64,000 bases of DNA from SURF-13 sp038924245. Lineage in GTDB: Bacteria > Pseudomonadota > Gammaproteobacteria > SURF-13. Both the position numbers and the translations under genes were made by a program. The notes beneath the pieces are model-generated. The model saw only the letters and a program-made list of their open reading frames with translations. It was not told the origin of the DNA and made no database searches. The stretch is taken from assembly GCA_038924245.1 (NCBI GenBank), contig JBCKVB010000002.1, forward strand, positions 6,658 through 70,657, in the 5' to 3' direction. This document shows positions 32,632-41,663 of this stretch, in pieces. Position 1 is the stretch's first letter. Every line of letters starts with the position of its first letter.

Positions 32632-33813
32632 ATGAATATCGCGCCCGTCGGCGGCTTGCCCGCGCCGGATGCTGAATCCCTGGAGGTCAGCCGCCGGCTG
32701 GGCGAGCTTGTCCGTGACGAAATTGAAGCCGGCGGCGGGCAAATCAGTTTTGCACGCTACATGGAACTCGCCCTGTACGCGCCGGGCCTGGGCTATTACA
32801 GCGCGGGCGCGCGCAAGTTCGGCGCACAAGGCGATTTTGTCACCGCGCCGGAGATTTCCCCGCTATTCGCGCGCTGCGTGGCGCGCCAGTGCGCGCAGGT
32901 TTTGCAGGCTTTAGGTGGCGGAGACATGCTGGAAGCGGGCGCGGGTTCCGGCGTGCTGGCCTGCGACGTGTTGCAGGAGCTGGAGCGGCAGGACTGCTTG
33001 CCGCGGCATTATCTTATTCTGGAATTAAGCGCGGAGCTGCGCGCGCGCCAGCAGGCGCTTATCCAGCAACGCATCCCCCATCTCGCGCGGCGCGTTGTAT
33101 GGCTGGATGCGTTTCCACCCGCGGGGTTTCGCGGCGTGATGTTCGCCAACGAGCTGCTCGACGCCATGCCGGTGCACCGTTTCCGTCTGGAAGAGAACGG
33201 TGCCTGTGAACTCCATGTGACGTGGCGGAATCCAGGCTTTACCTGGCGCGCCGGAGCGCTGAGCAGCGCGGAGCTGAACGAGCGCGTCGGGGCGTTACGC
33301 GCGGCGTGCGATCTCACCCTCGGCTTTATCTCGGAGATCAGCCTCAGTGTACCCGCCTGGATACACAGCGCCGCGGAATTACTGGAGGCGGGACTGATAT
33401 TGCTGGTTGATTACGGTTTTCCGCGCCGCGAGTTGTACCACGCGCAGCGCTCCAGCGGTACGTTGCTATGTCATTACCGCCATCGCGCGCACGCCGACCC
33501 GTTTTTATATCCCGGCTTGCAAGACATCACCAGCCACGTGGATTTCACCGCCATCGCCGAGGCCGCGCACGCCGTGGGTTTGACGGTTGCCGGTTACACC
33601 ACGCAAGCGCATTTTCTCTTGTCCTGCGGACTGGCCGGGATGACGGCGGGGCTGGAGATGAATACGCGAGCGCAGGTGCAGTTCGCGCAACAGATCAAAA
33701 GGCTCACGCTGCCGGATGAGATGGGCGAGGTGTTCAAGGTCATCGCGCTCACGCGCGGCATGAATGCGCCGCTCCGCGGCTTCGCGCTCAAGGACGACCG
33801 CGCGCGGCTGTGA
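32632..33813 (+). CDS. class I SAM methyltransferase, MidA/NDUFAF7 family
   Basis: A 393-residue protein of the DUF185/MidA family; the mitochondrial relative methylates an arginine of complex I. Motifs: YMELALYAPGLGYYSAGARKFGAQGDFVTAPEISPLFARC, then GGGDMLEAGAGSGVLACDVL as the SAM site, NELLDAMPVHRF, and VDYGFPRREYYH-like LVDYGFPRRELYHAQR. I chose the ATG at 32632 because the frame further upstream is antisense to the SDR gene. The nearby NDUFA9-like gene makes a complex I link tempting but unproven. Confidence 0.92.
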   Translation: MNIAPVGGLPAPDAESLEVSRRLGELVRDEIEAGGGQISFARYMELALYAPGLGYYSAGARKFGAQGDFVTAPEISPLFARCVARQCAQVLQALGGGDMLEAGAGSGVLACDVLQELERQDCLPRHYLILELSAELRARQQALIQQRIPHLARRVVWLDAFPPAGFRGVMFANELLDAMPVHRFRLEENGACELHVTWRNPGFTWRAGALSSAELNERVGALRAACDLTLGFISEISLSVPAWIHSAAELLEAGLILLVDYGFPRRELYHAQRSSGTLLCHYRHRAHADPFLYPGLQDITSHVDFTAIAEAAHAVGLTVAGYTTQAHFLLSCGLAGMTAGLEMNTRAQVQFAQQIKRLTLPDEMGEVFKVIALTRGMNAPLRGFALKDDRARL

Positions 33814-33820
33814 CGCAAGT

Positions 33821-33855
33821 AGGGTGGGCAGACGATAACCCTGTCTGCCCACCCT
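33821..33855. terminator. 13-bp-stem hairpin between convergent midA and cca
   Basis: AGGGTGGGCAGAC pairs perfectly with GTCTGCCCACCCT around loop GATAACCCT. It is also a dispersed repeat: a near copy is within 45338-45417. Without a T-run it would be a weak intrinsic terminator, but its place between two gene ends is typical. Confidence 0.65.
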
Positions 33856-33860
33856 TGACT

Positions 33861-35081
33861 TCAGGCCGGGCGATGCAAGGCCTGTTGAACAGCCAGAACG
33901 CGCTGTTGGTGCAGTTTCCGCGCAATGTTTTCGCCGCTGAGGCCGGGGGTGATGAGGGACTGGATATCAACGGAAGCGCAGGCCTGGTGCGCCTTGCGGA
34001 ATAACTCCGCCTGCGGATAGGGCTTGTCTTCGTAGCCGGTGCGGCCGCGCGCATCGGCTTCGCAGGCGAGCAGAAACTGCTCGAAGCGTTCCGGGCGGCG
34101 GAAGGCGTCCAGCGCCTCCAGCGTCTCCAGCAGGGTTCCTGGGCGGAGTTTATCGGCGCCGTGACAGAGGGCGTGATACTTCGCGGCGAGCACGGCAAGG
34201 TCGCGGTAATCATTCGGTATTCTAAAGCGCGCGCACAGCGCCTTGACCATCTCCGCGCTACGTTCTTCGTGCCCAATGTGACGCGGCCACTCTTCTTTGG
34301 GTGTTGTGCCTTTGCCCAAATCGTGCAGCAGGGCCGCGAAGCGCACGCGCGTATCGGGCGAGATACGGACGGCTTGATCGAGCACCATCATGGTGTGTAC
34401 GCCGGTGTCTATTTCGGGGTGATGCTTTTCCGGTTGCGGTACGCCGTACAGGCGCTCCAGTTCGGGGAATAATTTCTCCAGCGCGCCGCAGTCACGCAGC
34501 ACCTCGAAAAAGCGCGTGGGCCTTTTTTCGCCCAGCGCGCGCTCCAGCTCCGCCCACACGCGTTCAGGTACCAGCGCATCCACTTCGCCGTTATTCGCCA
34601 TGCGGCGCATCAGGGCGCTGGTCTCGTCGGCAACACGGAAATCCAGGAAACGCGCGGCGAAGCGGGCCACGCGCAAAATGCGCACCGGGTCTTCCGCGAA
34701 GGCGGGGGAGACGTGACGCAGTAGTTTATTTTTCAGGTCTTGCGCGCCGTGGAAGGGGTCTATGAGCGCGCCGTTTTCACCCAGGGCCATGGCGTTGACG
34801 GTGAGGTCACGCCGCTTTAAATCCTCCTCCAGGGTGACATCGGGCGCGGCATGCACGGTGAAGCCCTTGTAGCCGGGCGCGGTTTTGCGCTCGGTGCGCG
34901 CGAGGGCGTATTCCTCGCGGGTTTCGGGATGCAGGAATACCGGGAAATCCGCGCCCACCAGCTTGAAACCGCGCGCCTCCATATCCGCGGGCGTTGCGCC
35001 CACCACCACCCAGTCGCGGTCTTGTACCGGGAGTCCCAGGAGTTGATCGCGTACCGAACCGCCCACTTGATAGATTTTCAT
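33861..35081 (-). CDS. cca: multifunctional CCA tRNA nucleotidyltransferase
   Basis: A 406-residue enzyme that adds CCA to tRNA 3' ends. The nucleotidyltransferase head has GGSVRDQLLGLPVQDRDWVVVGATP (residue 6 on), FPVFLHPETREEYALARTERKTAPGY and RDLTVNAMALGENG. The C-terminal HD domain (VRFAALLHDLGKGTTP, GHEERSAEMVKAL) adds phosphohydrolase activity in the E. coli enzyme. The start at 35081 fits the family and overlaps the upstream epimerase-like gene by 4 bp; the longer open frame to 35195 is not supported. Confidence 0.95.
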   Translation of the reverse strand: MKIYQVGGSVRDQLLGLPVQDRDWVVVGATPADMEARGFKLVGADFPVFLHPETREEYALARTERKTAPGYKGFTVHAAPDVTLEEDLKRRDLTVNAMALGENGALIDPFHGAQDLKNKLLRHVSPAFAEDPVRILRVARFAARFLDFRVADETSALMRRMANNGEVDALVPERVWAELERALGEKRPTRFFEVLRDCGALEKLFPELERLYGVPQPEKHHPEIDTGVHTMMVLDQAVRISPDTRVRFAALLHDLGKGTTPKEEWPRHIGHEERSAEMVKALCARFRIPNDYRDLAVLAAKYHALCHGADKLRPGTLLETLEALDAFRRPERFEQFLLACEADARGRTGYEDKPYPQAELFRKAHQACASVDIQSLITPGLSGENIARKLHQQRVLAVQQALHRPA

Positions 35082-36022
35082 GCGTGACGGCGGTAATCCG
35101 CGTAACGGCTCCTGGAGGTGTGGTGCGTGAGATAGCCGGGTACCACCGCTTCGAGCGGCGCCGGTTGTATGCCGAAGGGGAAACCGTCGCGGCACACGCT
35201 GTCAATTTGCAATGACCGGTAGTTGTCCCAGGAAAACGGTTTGCCGGGCAGATATTCGAAAATGCGCGCCTGCCAGCGCGACAGAAAATTACCGAGCCCG
35301 ATCACGCGGCGCCTGACACCGATGACGCTCGCCGTGTATTCCACGAGCTGCTTCAGGGTATAGGGGTGCGGCCCGCACAGGTCGTAACGGCGTCCGAAGC
35401 TGTGGCGATCTTGCAGCGCATGGGCAAAGGCCCGCGCCACGTCATCCACGTATACCGGCGCGAAGCGCGCGTTGGGGCAGGCGAGCGGGAACAGCCAGGG
35501 CGTGACTTTTAACAGCTTTGCGAAGCGGTTGAAGAAGCTGTCTTTAGGGCCGAAGATGACCGAAGGGCGGAAGCTGGTGACATGGATGTTGCGCGTATTG
35601 TGCAGGAAGTCTTCCGCCTGTCCCTTGCTGCGCAGATAAAAGCTTAGGCCCTGGCACGCATCGGCGTTGAGCGCGCTCATGTGCAGCAGGCGCTTGATGT
35701 TTTGTTTATGGCAGGCGTCGGCGATTTTATGCGCCAACTCGACGTGCACGCGGTAGAAGCCGTGGCCGTTATGGCCCTTTTCATTGAGGATGCCGACCAG
35801 GTTGATGACCGCCTCGCAACCCGCGAAGTGTTGCGCCAGTATTTTAGGGTCATGGATGTCCGCCTCGATGAGATCCAGGGAGGGCAACACCAGTAGATCA
35901 CGATGCCGCTCACGGCGCCGCGTGAGCACGCGCACGCGGTAGCCGCGTTCGGCCAGGTGGTAGATGAGGTGGTGCCCGACAAAGCCCGTGCCCCCCAATA
36001 TGCAAACGCCTTGCATGTTCAT
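35078..36022 (-). CDS. NDUFA9-like NAD(P)-binding epimerase family protein
   Basis: A 314-residue atypical short-chain dehydrogenase of the complex I NDUFA9 type. The N-terminal NAD(P) motif VCILGGTGFVGHHLIYHLAERGYRVRVLTRR is clear, followed by AVINLVGILNEKGHNGHGFYRVH and SFRPSVIFGPKDSFFNRFAKLL. These proteins usually lack the catalytic triad of true epimerases and are found in quinone or electron-transport contexts. The start directly abuts the slt stop (one-base overlap), and cca overlaps its end. Confidence 0.9.
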   Translation of the reverse strand: MNMQGVCILGGTGFVGHHLIYHLAERGYRVRVLTRRRERHRDLLVLPSLDLIEADIHDPKILAQHFAGCEAVINLVGILNEKGHNGHGFYRVHVELAHKIADACHKQNIKRLLHMSALNADACQGLSFYLRSKGQAEDFLHNTRNIHVTSFRPSVIFGPKDSFFNRFAKLLKVTPWLFPLACPNARFAPVYVDDVARAFAHALQDRHSFGRRYDLCGPHPYTLKQLVEYTASVIGVRRRVIGLGNFLSRWQARIFEYLPGKPFSWDNYRSLQIDSVCRDGFPFGIQPAPLEAVVPGYLTHHTSRSRYADYRRHA

Positions 36023-38082
36023 TATGGTTGAGGCGTCACGTCCGGCATACGCACACGTAAAGGCACTATCTCCCGCCCCATGCGGCTGCTGAAGATAGTG
36101 GTGTAGGCCATCACCTGCTGCACATAATTGCGTGTTTCAGTAAAGGGTATATTCTCCACCCAGATGTCGGAGGGCAGGTCTTGCTCTTCCGGACGCCACT
36201 GCCGGGCGCGTTGCGGCCCGGCGTTATAGGATGCCGTGGCGAGCGCCTGATGTTGTTCATTTTTGTCCAGCACGTGGCGTAGATAGGCGGCGCCGAATTC
36301 GATATTTTTATCCACGTCGAATAACTCCTTCACGTGCCTGATCGGGTCGCCCAGCAGACGTGCAACGGCTTTTCCAGTGGCGGGCATGAGCTGCATCAAG
36401 CCGATCGCACCCGCGCTCGAGCGTGCATCGCTCACGAATGCGCTCTCCTGGCGTATCACGCCATACACCCAGGCCGGGTCGAGATCCTGTTGTTGTGCAT
36501 TGGCCAGCACTTGTTCGCGGTACAGCAGGGGAAAGCGCAACTCAAGATCGTCCGTCACCTTGGCCTTGATCAGCGTGAGGATGGCGCGATCATGCCAGCC
36601 CCAGCGCGCGGCGAGCGACGCGGCCATGTGCAAGTGGCGTTGGTCCAGGGTGCGCGGCAAGTGATCCCACTCGCGCCGTGCTTCGCTTATCAGGCCAAGC
36701 TGATAAAGCTCATAGGCTTGCGCCACGCCCAAATACCGGCTCAACACCGCCAATTCTTCTTCGCTCGCCGCCACGGATGAGTGGTTCATCTGATACGGCT
36801 GATTAAGCCGGTCGGCGGCGAGAAAACCGTAATAGCTGCGCTCGCGCGCGAGCTCCGAAAAAATCCGCTCAGCCTTGGATAGTCGCTCATGGCGTCCTGC
36901 CTCCCGCGACACTGGCACGTCCCTGTGCGGCGCAGGATGAGCCTGTGCGGAGGAGGGCTTGCTCTGGACGGGGGCGGTTTGCGCCAGCGCGCGCGCCTTC
37001 CAGTAGCGCCACGAGGGTTTATCACGCAGGGCCGCCGGCATGTCCGCAATGGCGCTCAGTACCGCGGGCCAGTCTTGTTGCAGCAACGCCGCGCGTACGC
37101 GCCATTCATGCGCGTTGTCGTCCAGCACCGTGCCGGGTACGGCGGCGAACAAGGTTGCCGCGAGAGGATCATGCTGCATGGCGGCGGCGAGCGCGATGTC
37201 GCGTTCGGTTTCGCCTGTCTCCTGCGCGCTGAAGGCGTAGCGGGGCTTGATGCTCCACCACTTATTATGAGCGAGACCGGCGTTGCCGCGCGCCATGCGT
37301 TTGATCGCGTAGCGCAGGATTTCACGCGCGCGCTGATGATCTTTTTTAAAGTCGGGATGATCGAGCAATGCGGCGGGGTCTTTATATGAACGCCGCCAGT
37401 GCTCCGCCCATTTACGATCCGCCGCGCCGAGGTCTTTGGAAAAATGCGCGGCCAAGCCCGGCTCGCGGTTGTCCATGGCGAGCCGGACACGCTGCCAGAT
37501 CATGTCATTGGTCAGGCCGCCTTGAGCGCGCCAGCTTTTAAACACCGCGTCGCATTCCGCCGGTTGCGAGCGCCCCACCAGCCACAGTGTCTTGGCTTCA
37601 TCGAGCCAGTCGGCGGCGGATGTTTGCCCGATCCCGGTTGCGAGACGCGCGCGTAACTGCAAACAATGCAGCGCCACGCCCTGCATGCCTGGATAGGGCT
37701 GGTAAACGCGCAGGAAATCTCCCCAGCGTTTCTGTTGCGCGAGATGCGTCAGCCAGGCGGCGCGCAAGCGGTTGCTCACCGAGGACTGGACGTAATCCTG
37801 AATAAATTGCTCTATTTCCCGTTCCGGCGTCTCGGCGAGATGATCCCTGATCTCGTCATAGCGCAGATAGCTTTGCAGCGGGTAACCTTCCAGGCGATTG
37901 AGCAGGCGCTGAAAAGTTTTTTGGTCGTCCACCTGGTATGCCTTGCGTGCGGCGAGAAAGTCATCGCGCTGCCGCTCGGTTTTCGCCTGTTTGCCCGGGT
38001 CGTCGGCTGGCGCGGTGGAGGGAAACAGCAGGGTGAGGGCGCCCAGCAGGACTCCCGCCAGACAGTGGTGCATCCATTTCAT
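36022..38082 (-). CDS. slt: soluble lytic murein transglycosylase with in-frame repeat insertion
   Basis: A 686-residue periplasmic enzyme that cleaves peptidoglycan, forming anhydromuropeptides. A signal peptide (residues 1-26) is followed by the superhelical U-domain and the C-terminal lysozyme-like domain: YGVIRQESAFVSDARSSAGAIGLMQLMPATGKAVA with the catalytic Glu near residue 546, then ATASYNAGPQRARQW. At residues about 383-401, within the U-domain linker, a hairpin element adds PHRDVPVSREAGRHERLS before KAERIFSELARERSYYGFLAADRL. The fold core is otherwise as expected. Confidence 0.94.
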   Translation of the reverse strand: MKWMHHCLAGVLLGALTLLFPSTAPADDPGKQAKTERQRDDFLAARKAYQVDDQKTFQRLLNRLEGYPLQSYLRYDEIRDHLAETPEREIEQFIQDYVQSSVSNRLRAAWLTHLAQQKRWGDFLRVYQPYPGMQGVALHCLQLRARLATGIGQTSAADWLDEAKTLWLVGRSQPAECDAVFKSWRAQGGLTNDMIWQRVRLAMDNREPGLAAHFSKDLGAADRKWAEHWRRSYKDPAALLDHPDFKKDHQRAREILRYAIKRMARGNAGLAHNKWWSIKPRYAFSAQETGETERDIALAAAMQHDPLAATLFAAVPGTVLDDNAHEWRVRAALLQQDWPAVLSAIADMPAALRDKPSWRYWKARALAQTAPVQSKPSSAQAHPAPHRDVPVSREAGRHERLSKAERIFSELARERSYYGFLAADRLNQPYQMNHSSVAASEEELAVLSRYLGVAQAYELYQLGLISEARREWDHLPRTLDQRHLHMAASLAARWGWHDRAILTLIKAKVTDDLELRFPLLYREQVLANAQQQDLDPAWVYGVIRQESAFVSDARSSAGAIGLMQLMPATGKAVARLLGDPIRHVKELFDVDKNIEFGAAYLRHVLDKNEQHQALATASYNAGPQRARQWRPEEQDLPSDIWVENIPFTETRNYVQQVMAYTTIFSSRMGREIVPLRVRMPDVTPQP
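36881..36936. repeat. intragenic two-hairpin element, copy 5 (in slt)
   Basis: Hairpin 1 has one altered inner flank (GTCGC-TCAT-GGC, loop GTCCT, GCC-TCCC-GCGAC). Hairpin 2 is GCAC, loop GTCCCT, GTGC. The gene reads the bottom strand as VSREAGRHER. Confidence 0.9.
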
Positions 38083-38185
38083 GGCGCTATACTAAACCTT
38101 CTCTCGTCCCAGGGGAATCCAATTCCGGTCTGGACGGTGGATTCCAGGACGAATATCCAGGCAAGATTGAAAAGGGGTTATCACC

Positions 38186-38977
38186 ATGGACAGTTTCCTG
38201 CTCTACCCGATGGCCGGGGCCTTGGTGGGCGTCATCGCCGGCCTGTTCGGCGTGGGCGGCGGCCTGGTCATCGTGCCGCTGCTGGTGTTCATTTTTCACG
38301 GCCAAGGCATGGCGCCCGCGCTCATGATGCATCTGGCCATCGGCACCTCGCTCGCCACCATCATGGTGACCTCGCTCTCCTCGGTGCGCGCGCATCACCG
38401 TCACGGCGCGGTGCTATGGCCCGTGTTCCGGCGGCTTGCGCCCGGCATCGTCGCGGGCACGCTGCTCGGCGCCTATATCGTGGATCAGTTGCCGAACACC
38501 ACGCTGCGTATCATCTTCAGCGTGTTTGCGCTGCTGGTCGCCGCGCAGATGGGCTTCGGCGTCAAGGCCGCGCCGCATCGGCGGCTGCCGGGTTGGGCGG
38601 GCATGAGCATCGCCGGAGCCGTCATCGGCAAGGTTTCCGCCATCATCGGCATCGGCGGCGGCACGCTCACCGTGCCGTTTCTGGCGTGGTGCAACGTGGG
38701 CATGCGCCAGGCGGTGGCCACCTCCGCCGCCTGCGGTCTGCCGATAGCGGTGGCCGGCACCATAGGGTTTGTCATCGCAGGATGGAACGCGGCGCCGCTT
38801 CCCGCCTGGAGCACGGGCTACATCTATTGGCCCGCCTTCGCGGGTATCGCCGCGGCGAGCGTGGTGTTTGCGCCGCTCGGCGCCAAGCTCGCGCATACCT
38901 TGCCCGCCGAAAAATTGAAAAGATATTTCGCGCTGCTTCTCGCTTTTCTGGGGGTAGGCATGTTGCTTATGGGATAA
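38186..38977 (+). CDS. TauE/SafE family sulfite exporter-like permease
   Basis: A 263-residue membrane protein with about eight helices and two copies of the family motif: GVIAGLFGVGGGLVIVPLL (residue 12 on) and GKVSAIIGIGGGTLTVPFL (residue 151 on). Members export sulfite, sulfoacetate or related anions. In a bacterium with soxYZ a role in sulfur-compound export is plausible, though the substrate is not shown. It is divergent from slt across 103 bp, and an AAAGGGG site precedes the ATG. Confidence 0.9.
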   Translation: MDSFLLYPMAGALVGVIAGLFGVGGGLVIVPLLVFIFHGQGMAPALMMHLAIGTSLATIMVTSLSSVRAHHRHGAVLWPVFRRLAPGIVAGTLLGAYIVDQLPNTTLRIIFSVFALLVAAQMGFGVKAAPHRRLPGWAGMSIAGAVIGKVSAIIGIGGGTLTVPFLAWCNVGMRQAVATSAACGLPIAVAGTIGFVIAGWNAAPLPAWSTGYIYWPAFAGIAAASVVFAPLGAKLAHTLPAEKLKRYFALLLAFLGVGMLLMG

Positions 38978-38995
38978 TTATAAAAGAATCAGTAT

Positions 38996-39058
38996 TGTAG
39001 CGTGCGTCATGCGCACGAGTTTGACGGAGGATATCTCAATCGTGCGCACAGCGCACCA
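38996..39058. repeat. GTGCG...CGCAC hairpin repeat
   Basis: TAGCGTGCGTCATGCGCACG at about 38998-39017 and GTGCGCACAGCGCAC further on resemble the hairpins at 2407-2421. It overlaps the start of the broken GST frame. Confidence 0.5.
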
Positions 39059-39075
39059 GACTGGAGCGAAAACCG

Positions 39076-39200
39076 TGAGCGAATTCATCCTTATCAGCGG
39101 TAACAAGAATTATTCCTCTTGGTCGCTGCGGCCTTGGCTGGCGCTCAGGCGGGCGGGTATACCGTTCAAGGAAATCCAATTGTCGTTTGGCGCCGGTATT
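39076..39200 (+). pseudogene. glutathione S-transferase N-terminal fragment
   Basis: The frame gives SEFILISGNKNYSSWSLRPWLALRRAGIPFKEIQLSF, the first beta-alpha-beta unit of a GST with the conserved SWSLRPW. After LSF similarity stops; the frame continues as unrelated Trp-rich residues to 39311. About 80 percent of the gene is missing, and the sequence after about 39190 belongs to the leader of the next gene. It looks like a rearrangement junction. The open frame starts further upstream (39009), but the GTG at about 39076 fits the family. Confidence 0.75.
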
Positions 39201-39307
39201 GAAAGATGGCGGACATGGATGGCATGGGGCGGTTGGTGCTGGCCGTGTCCGCGCGGGCCTGATGCGTGCGCCGTAGCCGCCACCGCACGCGACCTGGTCA
39301 CGAGATC

Positions 39308-40621
39308 GTGAGCCACTCTCCGCCGGCCGGCGACGCACCGGCCTCGCGGCGCGAGATTTTTGCCTGGGCGATGTTCGACTTCGCGAACTCCGGTTACACC
39401 ACCGTGGTGCTGACCGCGATCTACAACGCCTATTTCGTCGGAGTTATCGCCCGCGCCAGCGATGCCGACAACGGCACGGCTACGCTGCTCTGGACGCTGG
39501 CCATGGGCATCGCCAATTTTTTCGTGCTGGCGAGCGCGCCGGTGATCGGCGCCATCGCCGATCACCGCGCGTGGAAGAAACATTTTCTGCTCATGACCAC
39601 CATCGGTTGCGTCGTCTTCACCGGGCTGCTGGGCTTGGCCGGTCCCGGCGACATCGGTCTCGCCATGCTGCTGGTGATACTCGCGAGCTTCATGTTCGCG
39701 AGCGGCGAGAATCTCATCGCCGCCTTTCTGCCCGAGATCGCGCGCCAGGATGACATGGGACGCATATCGGGCTACGGCTGGACGCTGGGCTACATCGGCG
39801 GGCTGCTGGTGCTCGGGTTGTGTTTGGGCTACATCGCCTGGGCGGAAACGCAAGGTCAGGGCGCCGCCCAGTATGTGCCGGTAACGCTCTGGATCACCGC
39901 CGGGGCTTTTGCGCTGACGGCTCTGCCGACATTTCTCTGGCTGCGCGAGCGCGCCGCGCCGGCGCCGCTTCCGCCGGGAGAGGGATATGTCGCCGCGGGT
40001 CTTTTGCGTGTGCGCCGCACGCTCTCCGAGGCGCGCCGCTTCCGTGACCTGTTCCGTTTCCTGGGGGCGTTCGCCATTTATTCCTGCGGCATCAATACGG
40101 TGGTGGTGCTCGCGGCGGTGTACGCGCAGCAGGTGATGGGTTTCGACACGCAGGAGACCATCCTGCTCATCATGGTGGTGAACGTGACCGCGGCCGCCGG
40201 CGCGTTTCTGTTCGGTCAGTTCCAGGACCGCCTCGGCTCGGTGCGCACGCTCGCGCTCACGCTGCTGTTGTGGATCGCCGCGCTCGTGCTCGCCTACGCG
40301 ACCGAGAGCCGCGCGAGCTTCTGGCTGGTGGCGAACCTCGTGGGGCTGGCGCTCGGTTCGAGCCAGTCGGCCGGCCGCGCGCTCGTGGGCCAGTTCTCGC
40401 CACCGGAGCGCGCCGCCGAGTTTTTCGGCCTCTGGGGACTGGCCGGCAAGCTCGCGGGCATCATTGGCCCGGTCAGCTACGGCGTGATCGCCTGGCTGTC
40501 GCGCGGTGATCATCGCCTGGCGCTGCTGTCAACCACGATATTTTTTATTGCCGGCCTCGCGCTGCTGCTGACCGTCAACGAGGGCCGCGGGCGCGCCGCG
40601 GCCCGGTCGTCCGGTGCGTGA
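39308..40621 (+). CDS. MFS permease, UMF1/Atg22-like family
   Basis: A 437-residue transporter with eleven to twelve membrane helices. The start region WAMFDFANSGYTTVVLTAIYNAYFV is the signature of the UMF1 family, whose yeast relative Atg22 exports amino acids from the vacuole; bacterial substrates are unknown. Other landmarks are YGWTLGYIGGLLVLGLCLG and SSQSAGRALVGQFSPPERAAEFFGLWGLAGKLA. I chose the GTG at 39308. The gene begins right after a GST breakpoint and its flanks do not match its neighbours, so acquisition by transfer is possible. A GCCGCCGGATTCGCGGCGGC hairpin lies downstream (40660-40679). Confidence 0.88.
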   Translation: MSHSPPAGDAPASRREIFAWAMFDFANSGYTTVVLTAIYNAYFVGVIARASDADNGTATLLWTLAMGIANFFVLASAPVIGAIADHRAWKKHFLLMTTIGCVVFTGLLGLAGPGDIGLAMLLVILASFMFASGENLIAAFLPEIARQDDMGRISGYGWTLGYIGGLLVLGLCLGYIAWAETQGQGAAQYVPVTLWITAGAFALTALPTFLWLRERAAPAPLPPGEGYVAAGLLRVRRTLSEARRFRDLFRFLGAFAIYSCGINTVVVLAAVYAQQVMGFDTQETILLIMVVNVTAAAGAFLFGQFQDRLGSVRTLALTLLLWIAALVLAYATESRASFWLVANLVGLALGSSQSAGRALVGQFSPPERAAEFFGLWGLAGKLAGIIGPVSYGVIAWLSRGDHRLALLSTTIFFIAGLALLLTVNEGRGRAAARSSGA

Positions 40622-40690
40622 ACGCATGCTTGCCGCCCCGGCCCTGCTTGACGTTCTGGCCGCCGGATTCGCGGCGGCGAATACCGGGGC

Positions 40691-41619
40691 TCAGCCGGTT
40701 GCGCGTCCCGCCGCCTGCAGATCGGCGTGATAGGAGGAGCGCACCATCGGGCCGCTGGCTACGTTGCTGAAGCCCATGTGCTTGCCGAGTTCGGCCAGAC
40801 GGTCGAGTTCATCCGGGGTGACGAGGCGCGCCACCGGCAGATGATGGCGACTCGGTTGCAGGTATTGACCGAGGGTGAGCATGTCCACGTCATGGGCGCG
40901 CAAATCGCGCATGACCTGTTCAATTTCGCTGATTTCTTCGCCCAGACCCAGCATCAGCCCGGACTTGGTGGGGAGGCGGGATGCAGCGCCTTGAAGCGCT
41001 TAAGCAGCGTGAGCGAATACTGGTAATCGGCGCCGGGGCGCGCCTGCTTGTATAAGCGCGGCACGGTTTCGAGGTTATAGTTGAACACATCGGGCGGCGC
41101 CTGGGTGACGATAGCGAGCGCAACGTCCATGCGGCCGCGGAAGTCCGGTGTGAGGATTTCTATTTTTGTGCGCGGCGAGTGACGGCGCACGGCCTGAATG
41201 CAACTCACAAAATGCTGCGCGCCGCCGTCGCGTAAATCGTCACGGTCCACCGAGGTGATGACTACATACTTAAGCCCCATCTCCTTGATGACGCGCGCCA
41301 GGTTTTCCGGCTCATTGATATCGAGCGGGTTGGGCTTGCCGTGCGCCACGTCACAGAACGGGCAGCGCCGCGTGCAGATCGCGCCCATGATCATGAAGGT
41401 GGCCGTGCCGCGGCCGAAGCACTCGCCGAGGTTGGGGCAGGAGGCCTCTTCGCACACGGTGTGTAGATGGTGTTCACGTAATACGCCCTTGAGGCGCGCC
41501 ACCTCCGGGCTTGCCGTGGACTTGGCACATATCCAGGCGGGTTTGCGCACAAGTGTCGTGCTCGGGACAATCTTGATGGGGATGCGCGCGACTTTGGCAG
41601 CACCCCTCAGGTGATTCAA
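40691..41619 (-). pseudogene. lipA: lipoyl synthase, interrupted by a frameshift
   Basis: A radical SAM enzyme that inserts two sulfurs into octanoyl groups. The first part has both clusters: CEEASCPNLGEC (auxiliary) and CTRRCPFC (SAM), then TSVDRDDLRDGGAQHFV and VFNYNLETVPRLYKQARPGADY. The second part (LMLGLGEEISEIEQVMRDLRAHDVDMLTLGQYLQPS) is in another frame. One missing base in 40966-40983 (GGTGGGGAGGCGGGATG) would restore ...LHP-xLPTKSGLMLGLGE. Because lipA is essential for respiration in most bacteria, a sequencing error is the simplest reading. lipB lies 45 bp upstream in transcription. Confidence 0.9.
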
Positions 41620-41663
41620 ATTTTATTTTTCCGTGGGTTCCATGAAAAGTTATGCGCCTCGAT

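Noticed and set aside
32386..33813. A longer start for the MidA-like gene
   Set aside because: The first 82 codons overlap the oppositely coded SDR gene and have no family similarity; the ATG at 32632 gives the normal N-terminus.
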